From positions 35,304,052 through 35,368,051 of the forward strand of contig NC_087062.1 in assembly GCF_963678635.1 (NCBI RefSeq): 64,000 bases of DNA, given 5' to 3'. Positions 52,050 through 61,640 of the stretch are shown piece after piece. Under the pieces are notes generated by a model. The model saw only the letters and a program-made list of their open reading frames with translations, had not been told where the DNA came from and did not search any database. The translations under genes were made by a program, and so were the position numbers. Within the stretch, counting starts at the first letter, position 1. Every line of letters begins with the position of its first letter. This DNA is from Symsagittifera roscoffensis. Taxonomy: Eukaryota > Xenacoelomorpha > Acoela > Convolutidae.

Positions 52050-52346
52050 ATGTTTAGGGTCGGTGCAAAAACATTCGCACAGACCGGTACTTATATAACT
52101 ATCAAATTGTGCAAAAAAGACGAAGAGGGAACTTTCAAGTATCGACAAGGAATAATCCTGTCAACTGGTGAATTCGGGTCCTTGGCGGACAATTACACAA
52201 AAATCAAAAGATTGACGAAAGGAAAGTTTTACGAAGTGACTGAAAAAAGCGAAAATCTAAATATTAATGCTTGGAAAAGGAGTGCGAAAGTCAAAACGAT
52301 GATAACTGTCGAGTTGTGTTGCATTATTAACTCGCTTATTAATTGA
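52050..52346 (+). CDS. Small PC4-like (p15 coactivator type) ORF, tentative
   Basis: A 98-codon frame starts at ATG 52050. The segment GTYITIKLCKKDEEGTFKYR, then QGIILSTGEFGSLADN, resembles the strand layout of PC4/p15 single-strand DNA-binding domains. There a basic-acidic hairpin is followed by a conserved G-I-x-L-S/T turn and a helix. Similar small proteins occur in some large DNA transposons and viruses. It lies on the plus strand, opposite to the Polinton genes, within the inner inverted-repeat segment. The likeness is by eye only; it may equally be an unrelated protein. Confidence 0.4.
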   Translation: MFRVGAKTFAQTGTYITIKLCKKDEEGTFKYRQGIILSTGEFGSLADNYTKIKRLTKGKFYEVTEKSENLNINAWKRSAKVKTMITVELCCIINSLIN

Positions 52347-52358
52347 AACTACAAAGCA

Positions 52359-52906
52359 ATGATTGAATCAATGTTTGATTTATCCCCTGATTATTTCAAA
52401 CAGTTCCGTAAAAATTACAAATTTTTCATCCTTAATCAAGAACCCAACTTCACTGGCTTCGCTTCAAATGCAAATTTTGCAGTATTCTCCCATTCGAATA
52501 TTTTAGGTTTTGCAATCATTCGATTGAGAACGAAAAACATTATCACGTGCATGTCGAATTCACAAAAGAATCTTCCGATTTAATAAACAAGATGACCTCA
52601 AAAGTCTTCGTCGCTCCTTGCCTTCTCTCTACATTCAAATTTTTAATTTTGGGTTGCTCCAAGCATCAACTGTCTGGCCCTCTGATGGAAAAATTAAAAA
52701 TAGCTGTGTATTGTAACTCTATCAACAATCTAGATGTTAGTGGTGTTCCACTTCGGAGACGATTGCCTCAAGTTTGCTTCAGCTCGCAGACTAAATCTGT
52801 TCAAACTCAAACTGACATGATTACTAAAATAACAATTGAACGCTTAAGTATTATTTTGAATGGTGAAAATGCTGCTGAGTTTTCTAGTTGGGTATGGTTG
52901 TATTGA
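52359..52906 (+). CDS. Plus-strand ORF pair with an HYHVHVEF motif
   Basis: Two overlapping frames follow the PC4-like ORF: 52359-52583, then 52507-52906 entered after a TTTTAG that could be a splice acceptor. The second contains HYHVHVEFTKESSDL (52538-52582), a His-hydrophobic-His arrangement as in HUH endonucleases. It continues with KVFVAPCLLSTFKFLILGC and a basic region to a stop at 52904-52906. HUH is short and can arise by chance; no downstream catalytic Tyr motif was confirmed. A frameshift or intron between the pieces is likely. Confidence 0.35.
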
Positions 52907-53013
52907 AATTGATTCAAACACATTGTTTGTGAAATTTATCATGAAGAATTTTAGATTTTAAATAATGTTTTTCTTTTGCTATCTTGTATATAAAAAATGT
53001 TACTACACCAGCG

Positions 53014-53102
53014 GGAGGCGTTCCCGAGGAGCGTAGCGACGAGCAACTCAGGGTTAGCTTTTGCCCGCTAAACCAAATGGCCATGCCTTAGTATTTCGAA
53101 GG
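53014..53102 (-). repeat. Internal inverted repeat, right arm
   Basis: Complement of the 49628-49716 arm, sharing the GAGCGTAGCGACGAGCAAC block and AAACCAAATGGCCATGCC. Moderate divergence suggests an old insertion or two independent copies of a dispersed repeat. Confidence 0.75.
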
Positions 53103-53458
53103 ACTTGATCTGAAATTTTTCGGGTTCACATAAACTTGTAGAAAAAGAAAATCTGTCGTTGATGAGAATGAATTTAAAAAAATAAATTTTTAAGTTTTAC
53201 AAAAATATCAATAAATAGCTTAGAATAACAAATGTTTACCAAATCTTATCAAATCATGATCATTAAGTTTGAAACTTATTGGAAATCTATTTGTAATTAT
53301 AACATGAGCAACATAAATACAATAAAGTCTACATTATGTTTAAGCCCACTGAGTCGGCTGATTGTATTGGTTTTTTCATCAGTAGTTGATATCCCTCATG
53401 AGTTGTACGTCGCTTATTCGTTCAGAATTTTTTATGATTTCAAGTATGGTTTTTTGCT
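53103..53458. other. Polinton spacer, no gene seen
   Basis: Sequence between the right inner arm and the minus-strand ORF that ends at 53459. The one open frame here lacks recognisable features. Confidence 0.4.
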
Positions 53459-53845
53459 CTAATAAACTTTTTTTCTTCTAAAACCTGTAATTGTCGGTCT
53501 GTCAAATAACCTGTAAATTATTTTCGGTCTGTCTATAGTTTTCTCTTCTGATACCTCATCTTTATCACGTTCGACCGTTACTTCTCCGTCGTCCGTTAAC
53601 AGTTCAAGCTGTTCTTGTTGGGGCTCAGCATTTTCCGTAACTGTTTCCTTCTTTGCAGTAGTCTCACTAGTTTGAGGAGATAATTGGGGTCTAAGCGGGT
53701 GAAGGTAGGATAGTTGAGCGTTATGTTTTATACTATTATCATGAAGCAAACGTGCTGCATGTGGTTGCTCTTCAACATATAAGTGTTTCGGATTTAGAAT
53801 GAATTTTTCAGCAGTCATAATTAAATTGTAAGGTACTTGTAACAA
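53459..53845 (-). CDS. Polinton accessory ORF (acidic C-terminus)
   Basis: The frame contains TAEKFILNPKHLYVEEQPHA and then a Gln/Glu/Thr-rich acidic stretch ending in Arg/Lys. It follows directly from the small conserved frame upstream (53870-54095) and may be the C-terminal part of the same protein after a frameshift. Small proteins of this layout accompany the ATPase in several Polintons, by recollection rather than by search. Function unknown. Confidence 0.45.
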   Translation of the reverse strand: MLQVPYNLIMTAEKFILNPKHLYVEEQPHAARLLHDNSIKHNAQLSYLHPLRPQLSPQTSETTAKKETVTENAEPQQEQLELLTDDGEVTVERDKDEVSEEKTIDRPKIIYRLFDRPTITGFRRKKVY

Positions 53846-53869
53846 AAATGAAGTATTTGCCGCACTAGA

Positions 53870-54095
53870 TGGAAACCTTCTTTACTCAGAATAATCAAAC
53901 GTTTTTTGAAAACGCTAGCTCTGGAGTGATTAAGTACTTGCATGCTGTCTCAAATTATTCGATATTTGCAGTTTTGACGGGTACGTTTCCATTGACTACA
54001 TTGATCAAACTTTCGCAAATAAGTGTTATTATCTCGCGATTTGAAGTTTTTCTAATTAGACGTCTTAGCTGGTCAGGTTTCAGTTGTACCATATG
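53870..54095 (-). pseudogene. Small Polinton conserved-ORF remnant
   Basis: The minus strand reads VQLKPDQLRRLIRKTSNREI, then CESLINVVNGNVPV. After a frame change comes FKKRLIILSKEGFHL. The pattern (start helix with Arg pair, G-N-V-P turn, Lys/Arg-rich helix before a Leu-rich end) is one I recall from short ORFs beside the polymerase and ATPase in invertebrate Polintons. It is broken by at least one frameshift. Confidence 0.45.
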
Positions 54096-54114
54096 CCGCA
54101 GAAAAGATACATTT

Positions 54115-54790
54115 TTATTTTTCATTTGTGATTGGAGTAGTTTCTGCTTTAGATAAGGGTAAATAGAAAACTTTTGGCCCAGAACATGTGATATTTGAAT
54201 AATATCTCAAACAATCTGATGTTCGGGGGTCCAAGTCGGTTAGAAGTTGTTTAAAAGAGTCTCTTGTAGCTAATTCGTAAGAGCTTCTCAAAAGTTTTGA
54301 TATAATCAGTTGTCTTCCTAAAAGATCTAGTTGCTGAACGCCACGAGGCGATTTGAACAGAATGATGTGCGAAGTGTTGAAATCGATCGTACGCGACCAT
54401 CGACTTTGTTGAAACAAGTTATGCTTATTATATTTTACATCTATCCCTCTATGTCTACCCGCTGTCGCTAATCTAACAAATTCCTTGTCAATATAGATGT
54501 CTTCACATGAATCATTGAAAACGAGAAGAACATCTTCTAATTTTCTTACAGAATCGAATCCGTAGAAATTAATGAACTTCAGATTAACTTAGCGGGAAGA
54601 CTTTTTTTCTGAGAATGCAGGTTGTAAATTTAGGGTAAAAAGTATTTCCCATAAAAATGTTTGAAAATCAACTCAGTTTTCCCGGATCCTGTGGGTCCCA
54701 CTATCGCCATGAAAACTCTTGTCGAAGTAGCAATCACTTTTTTCATATCCTCGGGTTTGGTAATACCTAACCAATCAAGCCGGGTAAAAT
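54115..54790 (-). pseudogene. A32-like (FtsK/HerA) genome-packaging ATPase, broken
   Basis: Walker A GPTGSGKT is at 54675-54698 within STRVFMAIVGPTGSGKTEL. In another frame from about 54540 comes LEDVLLVFNDSCEDI, the Walker B region, with Asn where the first acidic residue usually stands. RLATAGRHRGIDVKY and then TSHIILFKSPRGVQQLDLL follow, ending at 54115. The order matches packaging ATPases of Polintons, virophages and poxvirus A32. A stop and a frame change between the Walker motifs inactivate it. It sits next to the small accessory ORFs, as in other Polintons. Confidence 0.82.
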
Positions 54791-55660
54791 CTAAAACCAA
54801 ACTGAAGTTTCTTCGCTACTTAATTTAGTGAAAGAAAGTTTGAGAATGCAGAAAGTTAGTAAAATTAGAATTACTACCATTTGCGCAACAAAAACTACTT
54901 CATTGTTACACAACTTCCATGATTTTTTTTCACTGTTTGTCTTGTTATAATTAAACTCTGTTACTATTGCCGCGTCAGGTTCATCTACTGCTGCTGTTGT
55001 TTCTGAAATTTGAGAAATGATTCATTCTACACACAGTATAAGACTTTTTCTCACTGTAAATGAAGCTTGTAAAAAAACTAACTTGAATTAGGATTATCAA
55101 CAGTACAAAGTTTTATAACGTGTAAAGTCTCTGTTATTGATGTCATGCATTTCTAGAACATAGTTTGCTGGGATGTTTGCAGTACATTATTTTCTTCACA
55201 GTATCCTATTTCACAATCGTCTTAATCTCATCTGGCAATGCACTGCTGTTCAGGGTACTAAGACTATTGGGTACTAAGACTAGTTCGGGAAGATATACTA
55301 CTCGCTTGCTGGCTAAGATTTCTGATAAACTTGAATCTCTGGAAGTATATAAATTGATCAATAACTGGAAAAAGTCTCTTATGTAGACAAATCTTCTTCG
55401 GAATTTATTATTTGCTCCTTCCTCTGAGCAATTTGGCCGCTGCAATCAATAGGCTCGTTTCTTGTTAATGAAATTTTAAAATCATCCTCTGGAGTCATCC
55501 ACGCACAAAGCATTGATTTTGGTGATAAGTGTGTCTCCACTTTCGCTGATCTCTCGCTGTTGTTCATTTTTCAAGCAAGCATAAAAACCTTGCTTTTCTT
55601 CAGGGCACAATGATTCCTGGAGTTGTGATGAGGTATATGTCTATTGCAACTTGGATAATT
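54791..55660. other. Polinton segment with unassigned minus-strand ORFs
   Basis: Two short overlapping minus-strand frames (55206-55445, 55379-55567) have protein-like composition in part, for example MLCAWMTPEDDFKISLTRNE. They show no recognised domain. They may be remnants of a structural gene. Confidence 0.35.
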
Positions 55661-55679
55661 TTTGAACTATAAGTTTTCA

Positions 55680-56060
55680 ACCCGAGGACAGCCCAAATCA
55701 TGTAGGTTTTCAACCTTTCGATCCAAGTACTTTGCCAAAAATTCTGTCGTTTCTTTTCTTATAGCGTAAAAAACGGCACTAGGATTTCCGAACTCAAAAC
55801 TCTGATGTATTAGGGTCCGTTTATGTAAAGGTAATCACCGTTTTCCAATGGAGACCGTGTAAATAATTTGTTAACCAGTTATAAGCTTTTTGTTCGAGCT
55901 TTGGTAGTATATTGAAATTCACTGGAAGTAAAAAAAAAGGAGTCGGTCGCTGTAGTCTGAAGTTGTTATTGCCAATTCTTTAACCACAAAGGCGTTTTTT
56001 TAATATTGAAAGCCTTCCACGTCAAGCTTAACTGGTCTCTCGCTTAGCATTCTAGCAAAT
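55680..56060 (-). pseudogene. Possible DEDD-type exonuclease-like remnant
   Basis: In three frames the minus strand shows LDVEGFQ (56009-56029) followed by FVVKELAITTSDY; LHGLHW (55845-55862); and FLAKYLDRKVENLHDLGCP (about 55685-55741). D-x-E-G-F near the start resembles the first motif of DEDD 3'-5' exonucleases. The whole order is one I recall from ORFs carried by invertebrate mobile elements. Multiple frameshifts and a stop break it. The assignment is by recollection and should be treated as tentative. Confidence 0.4.
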
Positions 56061-56124
56061 GATAAACTTCTGGTTTTTTCAACTTAATGCAAATGCAGAA
56101 AGCTATTCCACTCAAATGTCCGAA

Positions 56125-56328
56125 TCAGCTGTTGTTACAGTTCCAGGGCAACATGTAACAGTACGTGGGACCTTCTTGGTAAAACTCAATGAATTCGACC
56201 GCATCATCCAATCGTAAGATTTTGGAATTGTTCAAGTATTTGTCCACGGAAGAGTTATCAATACGAATCAAGCCGCCATGAGGTCTCAACTTAATTAAAA
56301 TGTCGTAGTTAGGATTATCAGAACTCAC
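56125..56328 (-). CDS. Hypothetical Polinton ORF fragment
   Basis: A 67-codon frame reads SSDNPNYDILIKLRPHGGLI and EFIEFYQEGPTYCYMLPWNC. The composition is strongly protein-like, but the family is not recognised. Upstream frames on the same strand may belong to the same broken gene. Confidence 0.35.
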   Translation of the reverse strand: MSSDNPNYDILIKLRPHGGLIRIDNSSVDKYLNNSKILRLDDAVEFIEFYQEGPTYCYMLPWNCNNS

Positions 56329-56569
56329 AAAAAACAGAACATACAGCTAGAAAACTGTTTCGTTGGTTAGATATATCAGGATAAGTTTGTTTCAAAGACG
56401 TATAAATTTCGTGAATTATTTTTAAATCAATAGGAATTACTCTGCTTTACAATTTCATTGTTTATTTTTCCAACACCTCTCCAACCTGCTGAAATTCAAG
56501 CCAGTGGAAATAAAAGTGATCTTGCAGATAACATTTAGACTCATTAAGATATTGGTGGTAAATAATCAA

Positions 56570-56773
56570 TTAAACCAACGGAAGTTTTTTGTACTTTGGT
56601 AGCTTGTTGAAACACAGACGGATTTTTCTCTCCAAATCTTTATCAACCCAGTTTGAGTTAAAATCAAACGAATAGTCGAATACGTTTTCATAATCAGCAA
56701 TTTTTAAATCGCTCACAGTAGCATACTTTTGTTTTGTAGAAATGCACCAAAGGATTTGTTGAAGCTCTTTCAA
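56570..56773 (-). CDS. Hypothetical Polinton ORF fragment
   Basis: A 67-codon frame includes KELQQILWCISTKQKYATVS and NSNWVDKDLERKIRLCFNKL, protein-like but unrecognised. It is the minus-strand frame nearest the right terminus, where an integrase is often found in Polintons, yet no DDE or HHCC pattern is visible. Confidence 0.35.
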   Translation of the reverse strand: MKELQQILWCISTKQKYATVSDLKIADYENVFDYSFDFNSNWVDKDLERKIRLCFNKLPKYKKLPLV

Positions 56774-57299
56774 ATGAAATTGTTCTTTGAAAATGAACTC
56801 GTATTCTTTCTTTGAAATTTACTTTGCCCTTTCGAGAAACACAACGTAGCGTTCCTTACAGAATTTGAAAAATGAGTTCTTTCTGTGGTTGAAAACACTC
56901 TTATTTGTAAATGTGTTCATTATCAATATCTTCAGTACACCAAGTTTCCTCTAACTTCATTTTTCTTTTTTCAAAATTTGACAAATTTATCATTTGGTAT
57001 ATTTTGCCCAGAAAAGGCCGCCGCCTTTGGAGAGCAATTTCAGTTTAATGCCTGTTAGTCATAAAATATAGCTCAAGTTTAGGATTTAGTTTACTGCTGC
57101 CAACAGTTAAAGCTACGCTGCCAAAATCGCCGGTGAATTTTTATTGTATACCATAAAAGTCAATTCCCCGTTCACTAACAAATTTCAACTAGGTCGAAAG
57201 ATCATTTGACCGAACCAAAAATAACAATTAATTTGATTCATATAATTAACCAGGACCAATAATTAAGACCCCAAAAATTGGGATTAAAAAGAATTTTGT

Positions 57300-57510
57300 A
57301 TCGTGTCCCTTGTTGCTAAGCTAAGCCTAGCAAGATGCTTAGTAGAGGGTCTTCTGCTATTTGGGTGGAAAATTTCTTTTCGTTTACAAAATCCTAGGAT
57401 CAGGGTCCTCCAAACAATTAAGGACCATTTTCCTAGGATTTTGCTTTACGTGAGGATCCCCCCTTATGAAGGACCACCCCTTAGGATCCGGGGCACGATA
57501 CAACGCTACT
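57300..57510 (-). repeat. Polinton right terminal inverted repeat
   Basis: Complement of the left terminus, with shared CCTAGGATTTTGCTTTACGT and GGTCCTCCAAACAATTAAGG. It ends CGATACAACGCTACT. Divergence from the left copy shows that the element is not recent. Confidence 0.9.
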
Positions 57511-57516
57511 GTTTTC
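57511..57516. repeat. 6 bp target-site duplication, right
   Basis: GTTTTC, an exact copy of 46510-46515. Confidence 0.9.
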
Positions 57517-59610
57517 AAACTGTCGGTTGGCTTTATTTCTGTTTTTTTTAAGAATTACCAGCAGAATAAAATAATTGACCTCTTGATTCAGATTTTGCGA
57601 ATTGTTAAACTTATTTATTGATCAATTTAATTAAATTTTGGTTCTGTTTCCTTGCTTTCATTGACGCGATTTTTTGGCATCCGTAGGCTGTACACAATTT
57701 GGTGCTATACGCTCCAATTTGTTGCATCGAAAGCTGACGTTTTAGTTGGTTATATTCCAAAATGTTAAATTAGAAATTTGTGGTTGTTATTTGAACTTCT
57801 GCAGTTCTTCCGTCTGTGTCTGCGAAGTTGCAGCTTCGCCTCTGTGACAAATCATTTGAGCGATTTTTCGCTTTCTGTGTTTCTTTTGTTGTCTTTACGA
57901 AAGAAAGATCACTATCTGCATAATTTTGGTTTAATCTCGTCTCAAAAATGTTGGCACAGACTATTTCAATCGTTTTTTCACTTCAAAGAGTAAGTGACTT
58001 GTAATCGGGAACTAGAATTTTTCTGCCGTAAACAACCTTTGTTACAAATTCGAAACACGTTCAGCTACTGCAGTAGCTTTGACGTGAGTATGATGACTGG
58101 CCCATTTTCTTGAAATTCAAAATTAAAGAGTTTCTTATTTCAATTTTAATAAAAACAATGTATTTTATTAAAATTGAAAATATTTTTTGAAACAATGTTT
58201 TTTTTTGGTTTTTTGTTCTAATTTCTGCCGTCTGATTTTTGAATGCTTCAGCATTTTCTATACAAAATTGAAAGTTGTTCTGTAGTTTGTAAATTTTATC
58301 AACTCTTATTTAGAATATTTTTTGTTCGACGGGTTCGGTTTATGTAAGCTCAGCTTAGTGAACTTAAAATGCGTAGTTTCATGGGCGATTTTCTATGCTT
58401 TTGCGTGTACCAGCAAGGGTGGGACTTGAAAGTTTTAAGCTCGAATTTCTTTAAGGCAAACAGTTTTGTTTTCAAATTAACCAGAGTCGTCTCAATTGTT
58501 TTTAGCTTTGGTTGCCGTTCGGCCATTGTTTCTCAATGCTAGTTAAGGCCGTCCATAAATCCGAGAAAAATGGATTTCCGTTTTTCCATTCAATATCTTA
58601 ATTTTAATTGTACCGTAAGTGTTGCGAAGCTCCGCTTCACCTCTGATATTAGTTTTTTAATTTTGGGTTCAACAAAATGATTAGTTGATTTTTTTTTCAA
58701 CCTTTTATTTTTTGGTACTTTCCATTCTTTTTCTCTATCTCTCTTTCACTTAACGCACTCTCTAATTTAAAACAGTAACCAATTTTTCTTGAATCGAATT
58801 TAACCTGAACAGTTTTCAAGTAATCCTTTTATTTGAAATATCAAGTTTCTGCGATCATTGAAATAATTATTTGCTAATAATTGTGTTGCATATCAATAAG
58901 CTTGCGATTATCAAGCGTAAAAAATCGGATTATAGGTTTTTCTAAACTGAACATTTATTTCAATTTGCCTGGTTAACGTAATTGAAATTATTCGATTTTT
59001 TCTCTCTACGTTTTGTCTCCAAATTAACTTGCGTACAACAATAATCATACCCGCTATTTTGAGTATAATGAATAACAAAATTTGATCAGCAGTATGTTTT
59101 CAAAATAATTGCTATTTGGTGGTATGCCAATTAATTTTTTTGGCACATCCGTGTGCATATAGCGGCGTGTTTCAAGTGCTATATGAACATCTTTTCCAAA
59201 TTATTGAGGTAAAAAATGAACGTTCTTGCTTACGCAGTTAGAGGTCTGATAACGTTTTTAGAATGTCCCAAACAAAGTTTTTAAATTAAAATAGCTTTCT
59301 GTGCCAAACAATTTAGCAACAAAAATTTCCACCTGCCCAGACGAAAATTTTATGCGTGCGTTGAAAATTTTATAATTAAAAATTTTTTTTTTAATTAGTT
59401 AACATGTTGGAAAAAGTATTTGTTGTTGAATATATTATCTCCGCAGTGGATTTTAAGGTGGTGAACGTCCGGCTCAGGTATTCGACCGACTTTCCAACCA
59501 AATGATCCCCAATTGGTTATATTTAACGACATCCGTTTTTGGCTAACCAAATCTAAGTTTCTGTGGAAGACCCTTTGGCGCCATTATATACTAATTTTTG
59601 GGGGGCACTT
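57517..59610. other. Repeat-derived spacer with two dispersed hairpins
   Basis: The interrupted segmental repeat resumes and runs to about 57670. Then a block shared with 46075-46150 follows (TACACAATTTGGT, CTATACGCTCCAATTTGTT). Hairpins GCGAAG-TTGCAG-CTTCGC (57822-57839) and GCGAAG-CTCCG-CTTCAC (58624-58640) follow. No gene is seen. Confidence 0.5.
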
Positions 59611-59954
59611 CTCATGCGCGAAGGACTGAATGGGCGAAAAAATTCGTGAGCCAAGGACCGAAAACAAAATTAGCCGAAAGTCAATTTAAAAAGAAGCAAT
59701 TGACAATCAATTAAATTGAATTACATGAAGCAATATTTTTCCTTCTTCATAACGAAACCCTTGAAATATAAAATATGTTCCAATTCGGAGGCGGTCAGTG
59801 TCAATTTGAAAATTTTGCATATTTCTGCCGTTTTTATATTCGGTCAATATCAAAATTCAGTCCCTGGAAATGTTTACTTTCTTTCCAAATTTTAGATTAC
59901 TGTAATCTGATTGGCTGATTTGTATTTTCGCGCATTCGGTCCTTCGCGCATGAG
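59611..59954. mobile_element. MITE, about 344 bp
   Basis: CTCATGCGCGAAGGACTGAA at the left is matched by the complement of TTCGGTCCTTCGCGCATGAG at the right. Arms are about 30 bp with two mismatches. The interior is AT-rich and non-coding. A target duplication could not be settled. Confidence 0.75.
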
Positions 59955-61250
59955 GGATTCCACCTTATTTTTGTACAAGAACGCACTCCCGAAAACGCAG
60001 TTTTTAGTCAAAAACTTTCAAAACGTCTAAAACTGTCGTTTTTGACCTGTTTTCTGTTTTCTTAAAAATTCGCACTTTAACACCTTGTCTGATAGCATCT
60101 GTTAACTATTTGATAGTTTGTTTTGCAATTAATTGTGGTTGAAGACCGATTGTGCGCTTTTAACATAGATGTATGTCCATGCTTGAGAAAAACAGTCTGA
60201 GATTTGATCAGTAGCTGTATTTCTTGTTAACAGGAAGTTTTTTTCACAATGCGTTGTAATGAAAATAAATGAGCTTGTACTAGTCATTTTTTCTGCGTTT
60301 GGCCTCCAAATTAATTTGCGTGCAACAACGATCATACTCTCTGCCCTGTCATAGTATCGGAAAAATAAAAATTTGAATATTCGAAGCAAATTTTTTTCAA
60401 TTGAATTTCGAGTGAACGGTATGCCAATTGAAACTCCTCGCGCACCCGTGTTACTTGTAGCATGTAGTTTCCATTTCGATTTGCTTATCTTTTCCAAGCT
60501 ATTAATGTAAAGAAAAAAATAACTGCGACATTAAAAGACGCTGTTTTTGAACTTTTTGAAAATGATTGTAAAATTTTAGAATTTTATTTGTTTATGCAGT
60601 CAGGAGTCTCAGGAATTTCAGTTTTTCCAAAGCAGTAGCCGTTAGCGCAACTCTGTATAATTTTTGGATAGGATGGCATGCCGAAAAAAAACGCAGTGGT
60701 TTCGTCAAAACTTTACAAAACGACTAAAAACTTTTTTTGATCTGTTTTCTTAACAGTGTTCATGCGGTGCCGTAAGTATTGTCCAAAAAGGTCTTCATAG
60801 TCTTTGACTTCTTGGAGTCAAAAACTATGAAGTGTTTTTTTTCTCAGTAAAAAATACGATAAATTTTTTAGTGTTTTCCAGAAAAATATTTTGAATGCTC
60901 TCATAACTAGAGAAAAGCTTTCATACATACTAAGTGATTTTTGAACTCGTGAAAGTATTCGTATAGTTTTCAACAGTCCAATTCAACTTCAGTAGCTAAA
61001 AGGTAGCAAACTGTGTTTTTCAAGTTCGATAGCGGGAATGTCTCGCCAGAAAATTCGAACAACTTGTTCCAAGTAAAAAAAATATCCATTGATCCTGTTT
61101 TCTTAAATTAGCATTTCATCCTTATCAGGAACATCAAGTTCCCCTTTCCTCATATCAGATAACGTCAGATTGGTCAATCCAAAATTAAATGTAAACAATC
61201 GCACAAACTATACTCGAAGTGTTTTTTTAGCCGTAGCAGACGATACTGAA
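59955..61250. other. Spacer with a diverged local duplication and a hairpin
   Basis: The region 60290-60760 echoes 58960-59290 and 59990-60060 (CCAAATTAATTTGCGTGCAA, TATGCCAATTGAA, GTTTTTGACCTGTTTTCT-type blocks), strongly diverged. A 40-base hairpin lies at 60793-60832. No gene is supported. Confidence 0.4.
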
Positions 61251-61640
61251 TTCGATTTTTAAAACATTTGGCTTGAGATAGAAAAAGGAAAGAGTCGCCT
61301 TTTCCTTTGACCCAGTTCGCATCGTAAAACTGGAATAGTTATCAGGTTAACTTGGAGCCTGATAACTAGGTTAATAAAAGTGTGCAAATACCACTGGTAA
61401 TCTAATCTAACTAAACTAAGTTAAAAGACGAAAATAAGTTATTGAATTAAAACTGACTGATGTCTTAAAAGAACAACTAGTGACCCGAAGTTCACTGGAC
61501 TTCGAACAGCAAACGTTGACCGGTACGTAATTATCACATAGAGGTCAAGTTCAAAACATAATGAAAGTACATAATCACAAAATTCCCCACTGCACGAGAA
61601 AATTGTATCTGCACTTTCCCTGGGTAGCCAATATCATACA
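61251..61640 (-). mobile_element. Probable 3' LTR of the Gypsy-like element (bounds uncertain)
   Basis: On the minus strand a polypurine tract, GGAGTGAGGGGAGAA (61650-61664), is followed within ten bases by TGTATGATATTGGC, a plausible LTR start. The sequence downstream is non-coding. The far end and a second LTR cannot be located in this window. Confidence 0.45.

Larger units (their letters stand above)
46516..57510 (-). mobile_element. Polinton/Maverick element, 10,995 bp, decayed
   Basis: The ends read AGTAGTATTGTATCG on the left and, complemented, AGTAGCGTTGTATCG on the right. The inverted repeats extend roughly 210-235 bp. A 6 bp GTTTTC duplication flanks the element. Inside are a protein-primed type B DNA polymerase and an A32-like packaging ATPase, the diagnostic Polinton genes, both on the minus strand and both frameshifted. 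Size, AG termini, duplication length and gene content agree with the class. No retroviral-type integrase, protease or capsid gene was identified with confidence; they may be too decayed, missing, or beyond recognition by eye. Confidence 0.93.

Noticed and set aside
53869-54156. 95-codon plus-strand frame beside the Polinton ATPase
   Set aside because: The minus strand of the same bases shows motif-bearing Polinton coding remnants, so the plus frame is a shadow.
56570-56773. Right-end Polinton ORF considered as integrase
   Set aside because: No HHCC zinc region and no D,D-35-E spacing visible; left as hypothetical.
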